Below, piece by piece: positions 10,235 through 25,237 of a DNA stretch of 64,000 nucleotides. The DNA lies in contig NW_025813626.1 in the NCBI RefSeq assembly GCF_910589235.1, positions 16,967 through 80,966 on the forward strand. The letters run 5' to 3'. The notes beneath the pieces were generated by a model that did not search any database, was not told where the DNA came from, and saw only the letters and a list, made by a program, of their open reading frames with translations. Within the stretch, counting starts at the first letter, position 1, and every line of letters begins with the position of its first letter. The translations under genes were made by a program, and so were the position numbers. The DNA comes from Vespa crabro (Eukaryota > Arthropoda > Insecta > Hymenoptera > Vespidae).

Positions 10235-12621
10235 TTGCATTTCATAAGATCAAACATCTATTTTATATTGGAATCAAAGTTTTTAACATTCTTTCATATC
10301 GTATATACGATTTTTCGCTCATATACGCGTATCGTCGAAAAACGAAAACTTGAAATCTCGTTCAATTTCAATGATTTTATATTCTATCGATGCAGAATAA
10401 AGAATATAACAAGAATATAACGTTTTTACTATGTTTAAATACGCGTTTTCATATGATAATTGTCGAAAAACGTAATCGACATACGCGAATTTCGGTATAT
10501 GCGAAGATAAAATCGTGAAATCTTTAATAATACTTGTGCCACAGTTAGAAAAATGTTACCAATCGATTCAGAACATTGCATTTTATAAGATCAAACATCT
10601 ATTTTATATTGGAATCAAAGTTTTTAACATTCTTTCATATCGTATATACGATTTTTCGCTCATATTCGCGTATCGTCGAAAAACGAAAACTTGAAATCTC
10701 GTTCAATATCAATGATTTTACATTCTATCGATGCAGAATTAAGAATATAACAAGAATATAACGTTTTTACTATGTTTAAATACGCGTTTTCATATGATAA
10801 TTGTCGAAAAACGTAATCGACATACGCGAATTTCGGTATATGCGAAGATAAAATCGTGAAATCTTTAATAATACTTGTGCCACAGTTAGAAAAATGTTAC
10901 CAATCGATTCAGAACAGTGCTTTTCATAAGATCAAACATCTATTTTATATTGGAATCAAAGTTTTTAACATTCTTTCATATCGTATATACGATTTTTCGC
11001 TCATATACGCGTATCGTCGAAAAACGAAAACTTGAAATCTCGTTCATTTTCAATGATTTTATATTCTATCGATGCAGAATAAAGAATATAACAAGAATAT
11101 AACGTTTTTACTATGTTTAAATACGCGTTTTCATATGATAATTGTCGAAAAACTTAATCGACATACGCGAATTTCGGTATATGCGAAGATAAAATCGTGA
11201 AATCTTTAATAATACTTGTGCCACAGTTAGAAAAATGTTACCAATCGATTCAGAACATTGCATTTCATAAGATCAAACATCTATTTTATATTGAATTCAA
11301 AGTTTTTAACATTCTTTCATATCGTATATACGATTTTTCGCTCATATACGCGTATCGTCGAAAAACGAAAACTTGAAATCTCGTTCAATTTCAATGATTT
11401 TATATTCTATCGATGCAGAATAAAGAATATAACAAGAATATAACGTTTTTACTATGTTTAAATACGCGTTTTCATATGATAATTGTCGAAAAACGTAATC
11501 GACATACGCGAATTTCGGTATATGCGAAGATAAAATCGTGAAATCATTAATAATACTTGTGCCACAGTTAGAAAAATGTTACCAATCGATTCAGAACATT
11601 GCATTTCATAAGATCAAACATCTATTTTATATTGGAATCAAAGTTTTTAACATTCTTTCATATCGTATATACGATTTTTCGCTCATATACGCGTATCGTC
11701 GAAAAACGAAAACTTGAAATCTCGTTCAATTTCAATGATTTTATATTCTATCGATGCAGAATAAAGAATATAACAAGAATATAACGTTTTTACTATGTTT
11801 AAATACGCGTTTTCATATGATAATTGTCGAAAAACGTAATCGACATACGCGAATTTCGGTATATGCGAAGATAAAATCGTGAAATCTTTAATAATACTTG
11901 TGCCACAGTTAGAAAAATGTTACCAATCGATTCAGAACATTGCATTTCATAAGATCAAACATCTATTTTATATTGAATTCAAAGTTTTTAACATTCTTTC
12001 ATATCGTATATACGATTTTTCGCTCATATACGCGTATCGTCGAAAAACGAAAACTTGAAATCTCGTTCAATTTCAATGATTTTATATTCTATCGATGCAG
12101 AATAAAGAATATAACAAGAATATAACGTTTTTACTATGTTTAAATACGCGTTTTCATATGATAATTGTCGAAAAACGTAATCGACATACGCGAATTTCGG
12201 TATATGCGAAGATAAAATCGTGAAATCATTAATAATACTTGTGCCACAGTTAGAAAAATGTTACCAATCGATTCAGAACATTGCATTTCATAAGATCAAA
12301 CATCTATTTTATATTGGAATCAAAGTTTTTAACATTCTTTCATTTCGTATATACGATTTTTCGCTCATATACGCGTATCGTCGAAAAACGAAAACTTGAA
12401 ATCTCGTTCAATTTCAATGATTTTATATTCTATCGATGCAGAATAAAGAATATAACAAGAATATAACGTTTTTACTATGTTTAAATACGCGTTTTCATAT
12501 GATAATTGTCGAAAAACGTAATCGACATACGCGAATTTCGGTATATGCGAAGATAAAATCGTGAAATCATTAATAATACTTGTGCCACAGTTAGAAAAAT
12601 GTTACCAATCGATTCAGAACA
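8871..12621 (+). repeat. 18-mer higher-order repeat, second copy
   Basis: This is the downstream counterpart of 2733-6483 at an offset of 6138 bp. It includes the second half of the 4-monomer duplication, a strongly altered monomer at 10576, a copy at 10917 with TGCTTTTCATAAG and TTCATTTTCAATG, and the GAATTC monomers at 11258 and 11940. The copy at 12281 has CATTTCGTATATACG near 12341. Confidence 0.7.
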
Positions 12622-15600
12622 TTGCATTTCATAAGATCAAACATCTATTTTATATTGGAATCAAAGTTTTTAACATTCTTTCATATCGTATATACGATTT
12701 TTCGCTCATATACGCGTATCGTCGAAAAACGAAAACTTGAAATCTCGTTCAATTTCAATGATTTTATATTCTATCGATGCAGAATAAAGAATATAACAAG
12801 AATATAACGTTTTTACTATGTTTAAATACGCGTTTTCATATGATAATTGTCGAAAAACGTAATCGACATACGCGAATTTCGGTATATGCGAAGATAAAAT
12901 CGTGAAATCTTTAATAATACTTGTGCCACAGTTAGAAAAATGTTACCAATCGATTCAGAACATTGCATTTCATAAGATCAAACATCTATTTTATATTGAA
13001 TTCAAAGTTTTTAACATTCTTTCATATCGTATATACGATTTTTCGCTCATATACGCGTATCGTCGAAAAACGAAAACTTGAAATCTCGTTCAATTTCAAT
13101 GATTTTATATTCTATCGATGCAGAATAAAGAATATAACAAGAATATAACGTTTTTACTATGTTTAAATACGCGTTTTCATATGATAATTGTCGAAAAACG
13201 TAATCGACATACGCGAATTTCGGTATATGCGAAGATAAAATCGTGAAATCATTAATAATACTTGTGCCACAGTTAGAAAAATGTTACCAATCGATTCAGA
13301 ACATTGCATTTCATAAGATCAAACATCTATTTTATATTGGAATCAAAGTTTTTAACATTCTTTCATATCGTATATACGATTTTTCGCTCATATACGCGTA
13401 TCGTCGAAAAACGAAAACTTGAAATCTCGTTCAATTTCAATGATTTTATATTCTATCGATGCAGAATAAAGAATATAACAAGAATATAACGTTTTTACTA
13501 TGTTTAAATACGCGTTTTCATATGATAATTGTCGAAAAACGTAATCGACATACGCGAATTTCGGTATATGCGAAGATAAAATCGTGAAATATTTAATAAT
13601 ACTTGTGCCACAGTTAGAAAAATGTTACCAATCGATTCAGAACATTGCATTTCATAAGATCAAACATCTATTTTATATTGGAATCAAAGTTTTTAACATT
13701 CTTTCATATCGTATATACGATTTTTCGCTCATATACGCGTATCGTCGAAAAACGAAAACTTGAAATCTCGTTCAATTTCAATGATTTTATATTCTATCGA
13801 TGCAGAATAAAGAATATAACAAGAATATAACGTTTTTACTATGTTTAAATACGCGTTTTCATATGATAATTGTCGAAAAACGTAATCGACATACGCGAAT
13901 TTCGGTATATGCGAAGATAAAATCGTGAAATCTTTAATAATACTTGTGCCACAGTTAGAAAAATGTTACCAATCGATTCAGAACATTGCATTTCATAAGA
14001 TCAAACATCTATTTTATATTGGAATCAAAGTTTTTAACATTCTTTCATATCGTATATACGATTTTTCGCTCATATACGCGTATCGTCGAAAAACGAAAAC
14101 TTGAAATCTCGTTCAATTTCAATGATTTTATATTCTATCGATGCAGAATAAAGAATATAACAAGAATATAACGTTTTTACTATGTTTAAATACGCGTTTT
14201 CATATGATAATTGTCGAAAAACGTAATCGACATACGCGAATTTCGGTATATGCGAAGATAAAATCGTGAAATCTTTAATAATACTTGTGCCACAGTTAGA
14301 AAAATGTTACCAATCGATTCAGAACAGTGCATTTCATAAGATCAAACATCTATTTTATATTGGAATCAAAGTTTTTAACATTCTTTCATATCGTATATAC
14401 GATTTTTCGCTCATATACGCGTATCGTCGAAAAACGAAAACTTGAAATCTCGTTCAATTTCAATGATTTTATATTCTATCGATGCAGAATAAAGAATATA
14501 ACAAGAATATAACGTTTTTACTATGTTTAAATACGCGTTTTCATATGATAATTGTCGAAAAACGTAATCGACATACGCGAATTTCGGTATACGCGAAGAT
14601 AAAATCGTGAAATCTTTAATAATACTTGTGCCACAGTTAGAAAAATGTTACCAATCGATTCAGAACAGTGCATTTCATAAGATCAAACATCTATTTTATA
14701 TTGGAATCAAAGTTTTTAACATTCTTTCATATCGTATATACGATTTTTCGCTCATATACGCGTATCGTCGAAAAACGAAAACTTGAAATCTCGTTCAATT
14801 TCAATGATTTTATATTCTATCGATGCAGAATAAAGAATATAACAAGAATATAACGTTTTTACTATGTTTAAATACGCGTTTTCATATGATAATTGTCGAA
14901 AAACGTAATCGACATACGCGAATTTCGGTATACGCGAAGATAAAATCGTGAAATCTTTAATAATACTTGTGCCACAGTTAGAAAAATGTTACCAATCGAT
15001 TCAGAACATTGCATTTCATAAGATCAAACATCTCTTTTATATTGGAATCAAAGTTTTTAACATTCTTTCATATCGTATATACGATTTTTCGCTCATATAC
15101 GCGTATCGTCGAAAAACGAAAACTTGAAATCTCGTTCAATTTCAATGATTTTATATTCTATCGATGCAGAATAAAGAATATAACAAGAATATAACGTTTT
15201 TACTATGTTTAAATACGCGTTTTCATATGATAATTGTCGAAAAACGTAATCGACATACGCGAATTTCGGTATATGCGAAGATAAAATCGTGAAATCTTTA
15301 ATAATACTTGTGCCACAGTTAGAAAAATGTTACCAATCGATTCAGAACATTGCATTTCATAAGATCAAACATCTATTTTATATTGGAATCAAAGTTTTTA
15401 ACATTCTTTCATATCGTATATACGATTTTTCGCTCATATACGCGTATCGTCGAAAAACGAAAACTTGAAATCTCGTTCAATTTCAATGATTTTATATTCT
15501 ATCGATGCAGAATAAAGAATATAACAAGAATATAACGTTTTTACTATGTTTAAATACGCGTTTTCATATGATAATTGTCGAAAAACGTAATCGACATACG

Positions 15601-17394
15601 CGAATTTCGGTATATGCGAAGATAAAATCGTGAAATCATTAATAATACTTGTGCCACAGTTAGAAAAATGTTACCAATCGATTCAGAACATTGCATTTCA
15701 TAAGATCAAACATCTATTTTATATTGGAATCAAAGTTTTTAACATTCTTTCATATCGTATATACGATTTTTCGCTCATATACGCGTATCGTCGAAAAACG
15801 AAAACTTGAAATCTCGTTCAATTTCAATGATTTTATATTCTATCGATGCAGAATAAAGAATATAACAAGAATATAACGTTTTTACTATGTTTAAATACGC
15901 GTTTTCATATGATAATTTTCGAAAACGTAATCGACATACGCGAATTTCGGTATATGCGAAGATAAAATCGTGAAATCTTTAATAATACTTGTGCCACAGT
16001 TAGAAAAATGTTACCAATCGATTCAGAACATTGCATTTCATAAGATCAAACATCTATTTTATATTGGAATCAAAGTTTTTAACATTCTTTCATATCGTAT
16101 ATACGATTTTTCGCTCTTACACGCGTATCGTCGAAAAACGAAAACTTGAAATCTCGTTCAATTTCAATGATTTTATATTCTATCGATGCAGAATAAAGAA
16201 TATAACAAGAATATAACGTTTTTACTATGTTTAAATACGCGTTTTCATATGATAATTGTCGAAAAACGTAATCGACATACGCGAATTTCGGTATATGCGA
16301 AGATAAAATCGTGAAATCTTTAATAATACTTGTGCCACAGTTAGAAAAATGTTACCAATCGATTCAGAACATTGCATTTCATAAGATCAAACATCTATTT
16401 TATATTGGAATCAAAGTTTTTAACATTCTTTCATATCGTATATACGATTTTTCGCTCATATACGCGTATCGTCGAAAAACGAAAACTTGAAATCTCGTTC
16501 AATTTCAATGATTTTATATTCTATCGATGCAGAATAAAGAATATAACAAGAATATAACGTTTTTACTATGTTTAAATACGCGTTTTCATATGATAATTGT
16601 CGAAAAACGTAATCGACATACGCGAATTTCGGTATATGCGAAGATAAAATCGTGAAATCTTTAATAATACTTGTGCCACAGTTAGAAAAATGTTACCAAT
16701 CGATTCAGAACATTGCATTTCATAAGATCAAACATCTATTTTATATTGGAATCAAAGTTTTTAACATTCTTTCATATCGTATATACGATTTTTCGCTCAT
16801 ATACGCGTATCGTCGAAAAACGAAAACTTGAAATCTCGTTCAATTTCAATGATTTTATATTCTATCGATGCAGAATAAAGAATATAACAAGAATATAACG
16901 TTTTTACTATGTTTAAATACGCGTTTTCATATGATAATTGTCGAAAAACGTAATCGACATACGCGAATTTCGGTATATGCGAAGATAAAATCGTGAAATC
17001 TTTAATAATACTTGTGCCACAGTTAGAAAAATGTTACCAATCGATTCAGAACATTGCATTTCATAAGATCAAACATCTATTTTATATTGGAATCAAAGTT
17101 TTTAACATTCTTTCATATCGTATATACGATTTTTCGCTCATATACGCGTATCGTCGAAAAACGAAAACTTGAAATCTCGTTCAATTTCAATGATTTTATA
17201 TTCTATCGATGCAGAATAAAGAATATAACAAGAATATAACGTTTTTACTATGTTTAAATACGCGTTTTCATATGATAATTGTCGAAAAACGTAATCGACA
17301 TACGCGAATTTCGGTATATGCGAAGATAAAATCGTGAAATCTTTAATAATACTTGTGCCACAGTTAGAAAAATGTTACCAATCGATTCAGAACA
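12622..17394 (+). repeat. Most homogeneous block of the array
   Basis: About fourteen monomers in which most copies match the common form; those at 16372, 16713 and 17054 look identical. Exceptions are a GAATTC copy at 12963, GTATACGCGAAG in the neighbouring copies at 14327 and 14668, CATCTCTTTTAT near 15031, TCATTAATAA near 15637, a one-base deletion near 15920, and GCTCTTACACGCG near 16113. The low diversity points to very recent local amplification or conversion. Confidence 0.75.
15917..15928 (+). other. One-base deletion in A-run (340-bp monomer)
   Basis: ATTTTCGAAAACG replaces the usual ATTGTCGAAAAACG: one A of the A5 run is missing and G is changed to T just upstream. The phase of all later monomers shifts by -1. 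Confidence 0.85.
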
Positions 17395-20300
17395 TTGCAT
17401 TTCATAAGATCAAACATCTATTTTATATTGGAATCAAAGTTTTTAACATTCTTTCATATCGTATATACGATTTTTCGCTCATATACGCGTATCGTCGAAA
17501 AACGAAAACTTGAAATCTCGTTCAATTTCAATGATTTTATATTCTATCGATGCAGAATAAAGAATATAACAAGAATAAAACGTTTTTACTATGTTTAAAT
17601 ACGCGTTTTCATATGATAATTGTCGAAAAACGTAATCGACATACGCGAATTTCGGTATATGCGAAGATAAAATCGTGAAATCTTTAATAATACTTGTGCC
17701 ACAGTTAGAAAAATGTTACCAATCGATTCAGAACAGTGCATTTCATAAGATCAAACATCTATTTTATATTGGAATCAAAGTTTTTAACATTCTTTCATAT
17801 CGTATATACGATTTTTCGCTCATATACGCGTATCGTCGAAAAACGAAAACTTGAAATCTCGTTCAATTTCAATGATTTTATATTCTATCGATGCAGAATA
17901 AAGAATATAACAAGAATATAACGTTTTTACTATGTTTAAATACGCGTTTTCATATGATAATTGTCGAAAAACGTAATCGACATACGCGAATTTCGGTATA
18001 TGCGAAGATAAAATCGTGAAATCTTTAATAATACTTGTGCCACAGTTAGAAAAATGTTACCAATCGATTCAGAACATTGCATTTCATAAGATCAAACATC
18101 TATTTTATATTGGAATCAAAGTTTTTAACATTCTTTCATATCGTATATACGATTTTTCGCTCATATACGCGTATCGTCGAAAAACGAAAACTTGAAATCT
18201 CGTTCAATTTCAATGATTTTATATTCTATCGATGCAGAATAAAGAATATAACAAGAATATAACGTTTTAACTATGTTTAAATACGCGTTTTCATATGATA
18301 ATTGTCGAAAAACGTAATCGACATACGCGAATTTCGGTATATGCGAAGATAAAATCGTGAAATCTTTAATAATACTTGTGCCACAGTTAGAAAAATGTTA
18401 CCAATCGATTCAGAACATTGCATTTCATAAGATCAAACATCTATTTTATATTGAATTCAAAGTTTTTAACATTCTTTCATATCGTATATACGATTTTTCG
18501 CTCATATACGCGTATCGTCGAAAAACGAAAACTTGAAATCTCGTTCAATTTCAATGATTTTATATTCTATCGATGCAGAATAAAGAATATAACAAGAATA
18601 TAACGTTTTTACTATGTTTAAATACGCGTTTTCATATGATAATTGTCGAAAAACGTAATCGACATACGCGAATTTCGGTATATGCGAAGATAAAATCGTG
18701 AAATCTTTAATAATACTTGTGCCACAGTTAGAAAAATGTTACCAATCGATTCAGAACATTGCATTTCATAAGATCAAACATCTATTTTATATTGGAATCA
18801 AAGTTTTTAACATTCTTTCATATCGTATATACGATTTTTCGCTCATATACGCGTATCGTCGAAAAACGAAAACTTGACATCTCGTTCAATTTCAATGATT
18901 TTATATTCTATCGATGCAGAATAAAGAATATAACAAGAATATAACGTTTTTACTATGTTTAAATACGCGTTTTCATATGATAATTGTCGAAAAACGTAAT
19001 CGACATACGCGAATTTCGGTATATGCGAAGATAAAATCGTGAAATCTTTAATAATACTTGTGCCACAGTTAGAAAAATGTTACCAATCGATTCAGAACAG
19101 TGCATTTCATAAGATCAAACATCTATTTTATATTGGAATCAAAGTTTTTAACATTCTTTCATATCGTATATACGATTTTTCGCTCATATACGCGTATCGT
19201 CGAAAAACGAAAACTTGAAATCTCGTTCAATTTCAATGATTTTATATTCTATCGATGCAGAATAAAGAATATAACAAGAATATAACGTTTTTACTATGTT
19301 TAAATACGCGTTTTCATATGATAATTGTCGAAAAACGTAATCGACATACGCGAATTTCGGTATATGCGAAGATAAAATCGTGAAATCTTTAATAATACTT
19401 GTGCCACAGTTAGAAAAATGTTACCAATCGATTCAGAACATTGCATTTCATAAGATCAAACATCTATTTTATATTGGAATCAAAGTTTTTAACATTCTTT
19501 CATATCGTATATACGATTTTTCGCTCATATACGCGTATCGTCGAAAAACGAAAACTTGAAATCTCGTTCAATTTCAATGATTTTATATTCTATCGATGCA
19601 GAATAAAGAATATAACAAGAATATAACGTTTTTACTATGTTTAAATACGCGTTTTCATATGATAATTGTCGAAAAACGTAATCGACATACGCGAATTTCG
19701 GTATATGCGAAGATAAAATCGTGAAATCTTTAATAATACTTGTGCCACAGTTAGAAAAATGTTACCAATCGATTCAGAACATTGCATTTCATAAGATCAA
19801 ACATCTATTTTATATTGGAATCAAAGTTTTTAACATTCTTTCATATCGTATATACGATTTTTCCCTCATATACGCGTATCGTCGAAAAACGAAAACTTGA
19901 AATCTCGTTCAATTTCAATGATTTTATATTCTATCGATGCAGAATAAAGAATATAACAAGAATATAACGTTTTTACTATGTTTAAATACGCGTTTTCATA
20001 TGATAATTGTCGAAAAACGTAATCGACATACGCGAATTTCGGTATATGCGAAGATAAAATCGTGAAATCTTTAATAATACTTGTGCCACAGTTAGAAAAA
20101 TGTTACCAATCGATTCAGAACATTGCATTTCATAAGATCAAACATCTATTTTATATTGGAATCAAAGTTTTTAACATTCTTTCATATCGTATATACGATT
20201 TTTCGCTCATATACGCGTATCGTCGAAAAACGAAAACTTGAAATCTCGTTCAATTTCAATGATTTTATATTCTATCGATGCAGAATAAAGAATATAACAA

Positions 20301-21145
20301 GAATATAACGTTTTTACTATGTTTAAATACGCGTTTTCATATGATAATTGTCGAAAAACATAATCGACATACGCGAATTTCGGTATATGCGAAGATAAAA
20401 TCGTGAAATCTTTAATAATACTTGTGCCACAGTTAGAAAAATGTTACCAATCGATTCAGAACATTGCATTTCATAAGATCAAACATCTATTTTATATTGG
20501 AATCAAAGTTTTTAACATTCTTTCATATCGTATATACGATTTTTCGCTCATATACGCGTATCGTCGAAAAACGAAAACTTGAAATCTCGTTCAATTTCAA
20601 TGATTTTATATTCTATCGATGCAGAATAAAGAATATAACAAGAAAATAACGTTTTTACTATGTTTAAATACGCGTTTTCATATGATAATTGTCGAAAAAC
20701 GTAATCGACATACGCGAATTTCGGTATATGCGAAGATAAAATCGTGAAATCTTTAATAATACTTGTGCCACAGTTAGAAAAATGTTACTAATCGATTCAG
20801 AACATTGCATTTCATAAGATCAAACATCTATTTTATATTGGAATCAAAGTTTTTAACATTCTTTCATATCGTATATACGATTTTTCGCTCATATACGCGT
20901 ATCGTCGAAAAACGAAAACTTGAAATCTCGTTCAATTTCAATGATTTTATATTCTATCGATGCAGAATAAAGAATATAACAAGAATATAACGTTTTTACT
21001 ATGTTTAAATACGCGTTTTCATATGATAATTGTCGAAAAACGTAATCGACATACGCGAATTTCGGTATATGCGAAGATAAAATCGTGAAATCTTTAATAA
21101 TACTTGTGCCACAGTTAGAAAAATGTTACCAATCGATTCAGAACA
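17395..21145 (+). repeat. 11/12-mer higher-order repeat, iteration 1 (11 monomers)
   Basis: The order of diagnostic monomers is: AGAATAAAACG (17395), AACAGTGC (17736), plain, GAATTC (18418), TTGACATCTCG (18759), AACAGTGC (19100), plain, TTTTTCCCTC (19782), AACATAATCG (20123), AGAAAATAACG (20464), and GTTACTAATCG just before 20805. The series restarts with another AGAATAAAACG monomer at 21146. From 18759 to 21487 it lines up with the next iteration at exactly 4092 bp (12 monomers). Confidence 0.8.
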
Positions 21146-24100
21146 TTGCATTTCATAAGATCAAACATCTATTTTATATTGGAATCAAAGTTTTTAACAT
21201 TCTTTCATATCGTATATACGATTTTTCGCGCATATACGCGTATCGTCGAAAAACGAAAACTTGAAATCTCGTTCAATTTCAATGATTTTATATTCTATCG
21301 ATGCAGAATAAAGAATATAACAAGAATAAAACGTTTTTACTATGTTTAAATACGCGTTTTCATATGATAATTGTCGAAAAACGTAATCGACATACGCGAA
21401 TTTCGGTATATGCGAAGATAAAATCGTGAAATCTTTAATAATACTTGTGCCACAGTTAGAAAAATGTTACCAATCGATTCAGAACATTGCATTTCATAAG
21501 ATCAAACATCTATTTTATATTGGAATCAAAGTTTTTAACATTCTTTCATATCGTAAATACGATTTTTCGCTCATATACGCGTATCGTCGAAAAACGAAAA
21601 CTTGAAATCTCGTTCAATTTCAATGATTTTATATTCTATCGATGCAGAATAAAGAATATAACAAGAATAAAACGTTTTTACTATGTTTAAATACGCGTTT
21701 TCATATGATAATTGTCGAAAAACGTAATCGACATACGCGAATTTCGGTATATGCGAAGATAAAATCGTGAAATCTTTAATAATACTTGTGCCACAGTTAG
21801 AAAAATGTTACCAATCGATTCAGAACAGTGCATTTCATAAGATCAAACATCTATTTTATATTGGAATCAAAGTTTTTAACATTCTTTCATATCGTATATA
21901 CGATTTTTCGCTCATATACGCGTATCGTCGAAAAACGAAAACTTGACATCTCGTTCAATTTCAATGATTTTATATTCTATCGATGCAGAATAAAGAATAT
22001 AACAAGAATATAACGTTTTTACTATGTTTAAATACGCGTTTTCATATGATAATTGTCGAAAAACGTAATCGACATACGCGAATTTCGGTATATGCGAAGA
22101 TAAAATCGTGAAATCTTTAATAATACTTGTGCCACAGTTAGAAAAATGTTACTAATCGATTCAGAACATTGCATTTCATAAGATCAAACATCTATTTTAT
22201 ATTGGAATCAAAGTTTTTAACATTCTTTCATATCGTATATACGATTTTTCGCTCATATACGCGTATCGTCGAAAAACGAAAACTTGAAATCTCGTTCAAT
22301 TTCAATGATTTTATATTCTATCGATGCAGAATAAAGAATATAACAAGAATATAACGTTTTTACTATGTTTAAATACGCGTTTTCATATGATAATTGTCGA
22401 AAAACGTAATCGACATACGCGAATTTCGGTATATGCGAAGATAAAATCGTGAAATCTTTAATAATACTTGTGCCACAGTTAGAAAAATGTTACCAATCGA
22501 TTCAGAACATTGCATTTCATAAGATCAAACATCTATTTTATATTGGAATCAAAGTTTTTAACATTCTTTCATATCGTATATACGATTTTTCGCGCATATA
22601 CGCGTATCGTCGAAAAACGAAAACTTGAAATCTCGTTCAATTTCAATGATTTTATATTCTATCGATGCAGAATAAAGAATATAACAAGAATAAAACGTTT
22701 TTACTATGTTTAAATACGCGTTTTCATATGATAATTGTCGAAAAACGTAATCGACATACGCGAATTTCGGTATATGCGAAGATAAAATCGTGAAATCTTT
22801 AATAATACTTGTGCCACAGTTAGAAAAATGTTACCAATCGATTCAGAACAGTGCATTTCATAAGATCAAACATCTATTTTATATTGGAATCAAAGTTTTT
22901 AACATTCTTTCATATCGTATATACGATTTTTCGCTCATATACGCGTATCGTCGAAAAACGAAAACTTGACATCTCGTTCAATTTCAATGATTTTATATTC
23001 TATCGATGCAGAATAAAGAATATAACAAGAATATAACGTTTTTACTATGTTTAAATACGCGTTTTCATATGATAATTGTCGAAAAACGTAATCGACATAC
23101 GCGAATTTCGGTATATGCGAAGATAAAATCGTGAAATCTTTAATAATACTTGTGCCACAGTTAGAAAAATGTTACCAATCGATTCAGAACAGTGCATTTC
23201 ATAAGATCAAACATCTATTTTATATTGGAATCAAAGTTTTTAACATTCTTTCATATCGTATATACGATTTTTCGCTCATATACGCGTATCGTCGAAAAAC
23301 GAAAACTTGAAATCTCGTTCAATTTCAATGATTTTATATTCTATCGATGCAGAATAAAGAATATAACAAGAATATAACGTTTTTACTATGTTTAAATACG
23401 CGTTTTCATATGATAATTGTCGAAAAACGTAATCGACATACGCGAATTTCGGTATATGCGAAGATAAAATCGTGAAATCTTTAATAATACTTGTGCCACA
23501 GTTAGAAAAATGTTACCAATCGATTCAGAACATTGCATTTCATAAGATCAAACATCTATTTTATATTGGAATCAAAGTTTTTAACATTCTTTCATATCGT
23601 ATATACGATTTTTCGCTCATATACGCGTATCGTCGAAAAACGAAAACTTGAAATCTCGTTCAATTTCAATGATTTTATATTCTATCGATGCAGAATAAAG
23701 AATATAACAAGAATATAACGTTTTTACTATGTTTAAATACGCGTTTTCATATGATAATTGTCGAAAAACGTAATCGACATACGCGAATTTCGGTATATGC
23801 GAAGATAAAATCGTGAAATCTTTAATAATACTTGTGCCACAGTTAGAAAAATGTTACCAATCGATTCAGAACATTGCATTTCATAAGATCAAACATCTAT
23901 TTTATATTGGAATCAAAGTTTTTAACATTCTTTCATATCGTATATACGATTTTTCCCTCATATACGCGTATCGTCGAAAAACGAAAACTTGAAATCTCGT
24001 TCAATTTCAATGATTTTATATTCTATCGATGCAGAATAAAGAATATAACAAGAATATAACGTTTTTACTATGTTTAAATACGCGTTTTCATATGATAATT

Positions 24101-25237
24101 GTCGAAAAACGTAATCGACATACGCGAATTTCGGTATATGCGAAGATAAAATCGTGAAATCTTTAATAATACTTGTGCCACAGTTAGAAAAATGTTACCA
24201 ATCGATTCAGAACATTGCATTTCATAAGATCAAACATCTATTTTATATTGGAATCAAAGTTTTTAACATTCTTTCATATCGTATATACGATTTTTCGCTC
24301 ATATACGCGTATCGTCGAAAAACGAAAACTTGAAATCTCGTTCAATTTCAATGATTTTATATTCTATCGATGCAGAATAAAGAATATAACAAGAATATAA
24401 CGTTTTTACTATGTTTAAATACGCGTTTTCATATGATAATTGTCGAAAAACATAATCGACATACGCGAATTTCGGTATATGCGAAGATAAAATCGTGAAA
24501 TCTTTAATAATACTTGTGCCACAGTTAGAAAAATGTTACCAATCGATTCAGAACATTGCATTTCATAAGATCAAACATCTATTTTATATTGGAATCAAAG
24601 TTTTTAACATTCTTTCATATCGTATATACGATTTTTCGCTCATATACGCGTATCGTCGAAAAACGAAAACTTGAAATCTCGTTCAATTTCAATGATTTTA
24701 TATTCTATCGATGCAGAATAAAGAATATAACAAGAAAATAACGTTTTTACTATGTTTAAATACGCGTTTTCATATGATAATTGTCGAAAAACGTAATCGA
24801 CATACGCGAATTTCGGTATATGCGAAGATAAAATCGTGAAATCTTTAATAATACTTGTGCCACAGTTAGAAAAATGTTACTAATCGATTCAGAACATTGC
24901 ATTTCATAAGATCAAACATCTATTTTATATTGGAATCAAAGTTTTTAACATTCTTTCATATCGTATATACGATTTTTCGCTCATATACGCGTATCGTCGA
25001 AAAACGAAAACTTGAAATCTCGTTCAATTTCAATGATTTTATATTCTATCGATGCAGAATAAAGAATATAACAAGAATATAACGTTTTTACTATGTTTAA
25101 ATACGCGTTTTCATATGATAATTGTCGAAAAACGTAATCGACATACGCGAATTTCGGTATATGCGAAGATAAAATCGTGAAATCTTTAATAATACTTGTG
25201 CCACAGTTAGAAAAATGTTACCAATCGATTCAGAACA
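21146..25237 (+). repeat. 11/12-mer higher-order repeat, iteration 2 (12 monomers)
   Basis: This iteration opens with TTTTTCGCGCATA plus AGAATAAAACG (21146). It then shows an internal stutter: TTGACATCTCG (21828), GTTACTAATCG (22169), TTTTTCGCGCATA (22510), and TTGACATCTCG again (22851), three monomers after the first. The remaining order matches iteration 1: AACAGTGC (23192), plain, TTTTTCCCTC (23874), AACATAATCG (24215), AGAAAATAACG (24556), GTTACTAATCG (24897). The monomer at 21487 carries GTAAATACG and AGAATAAAACG. Confidence 0.8.
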
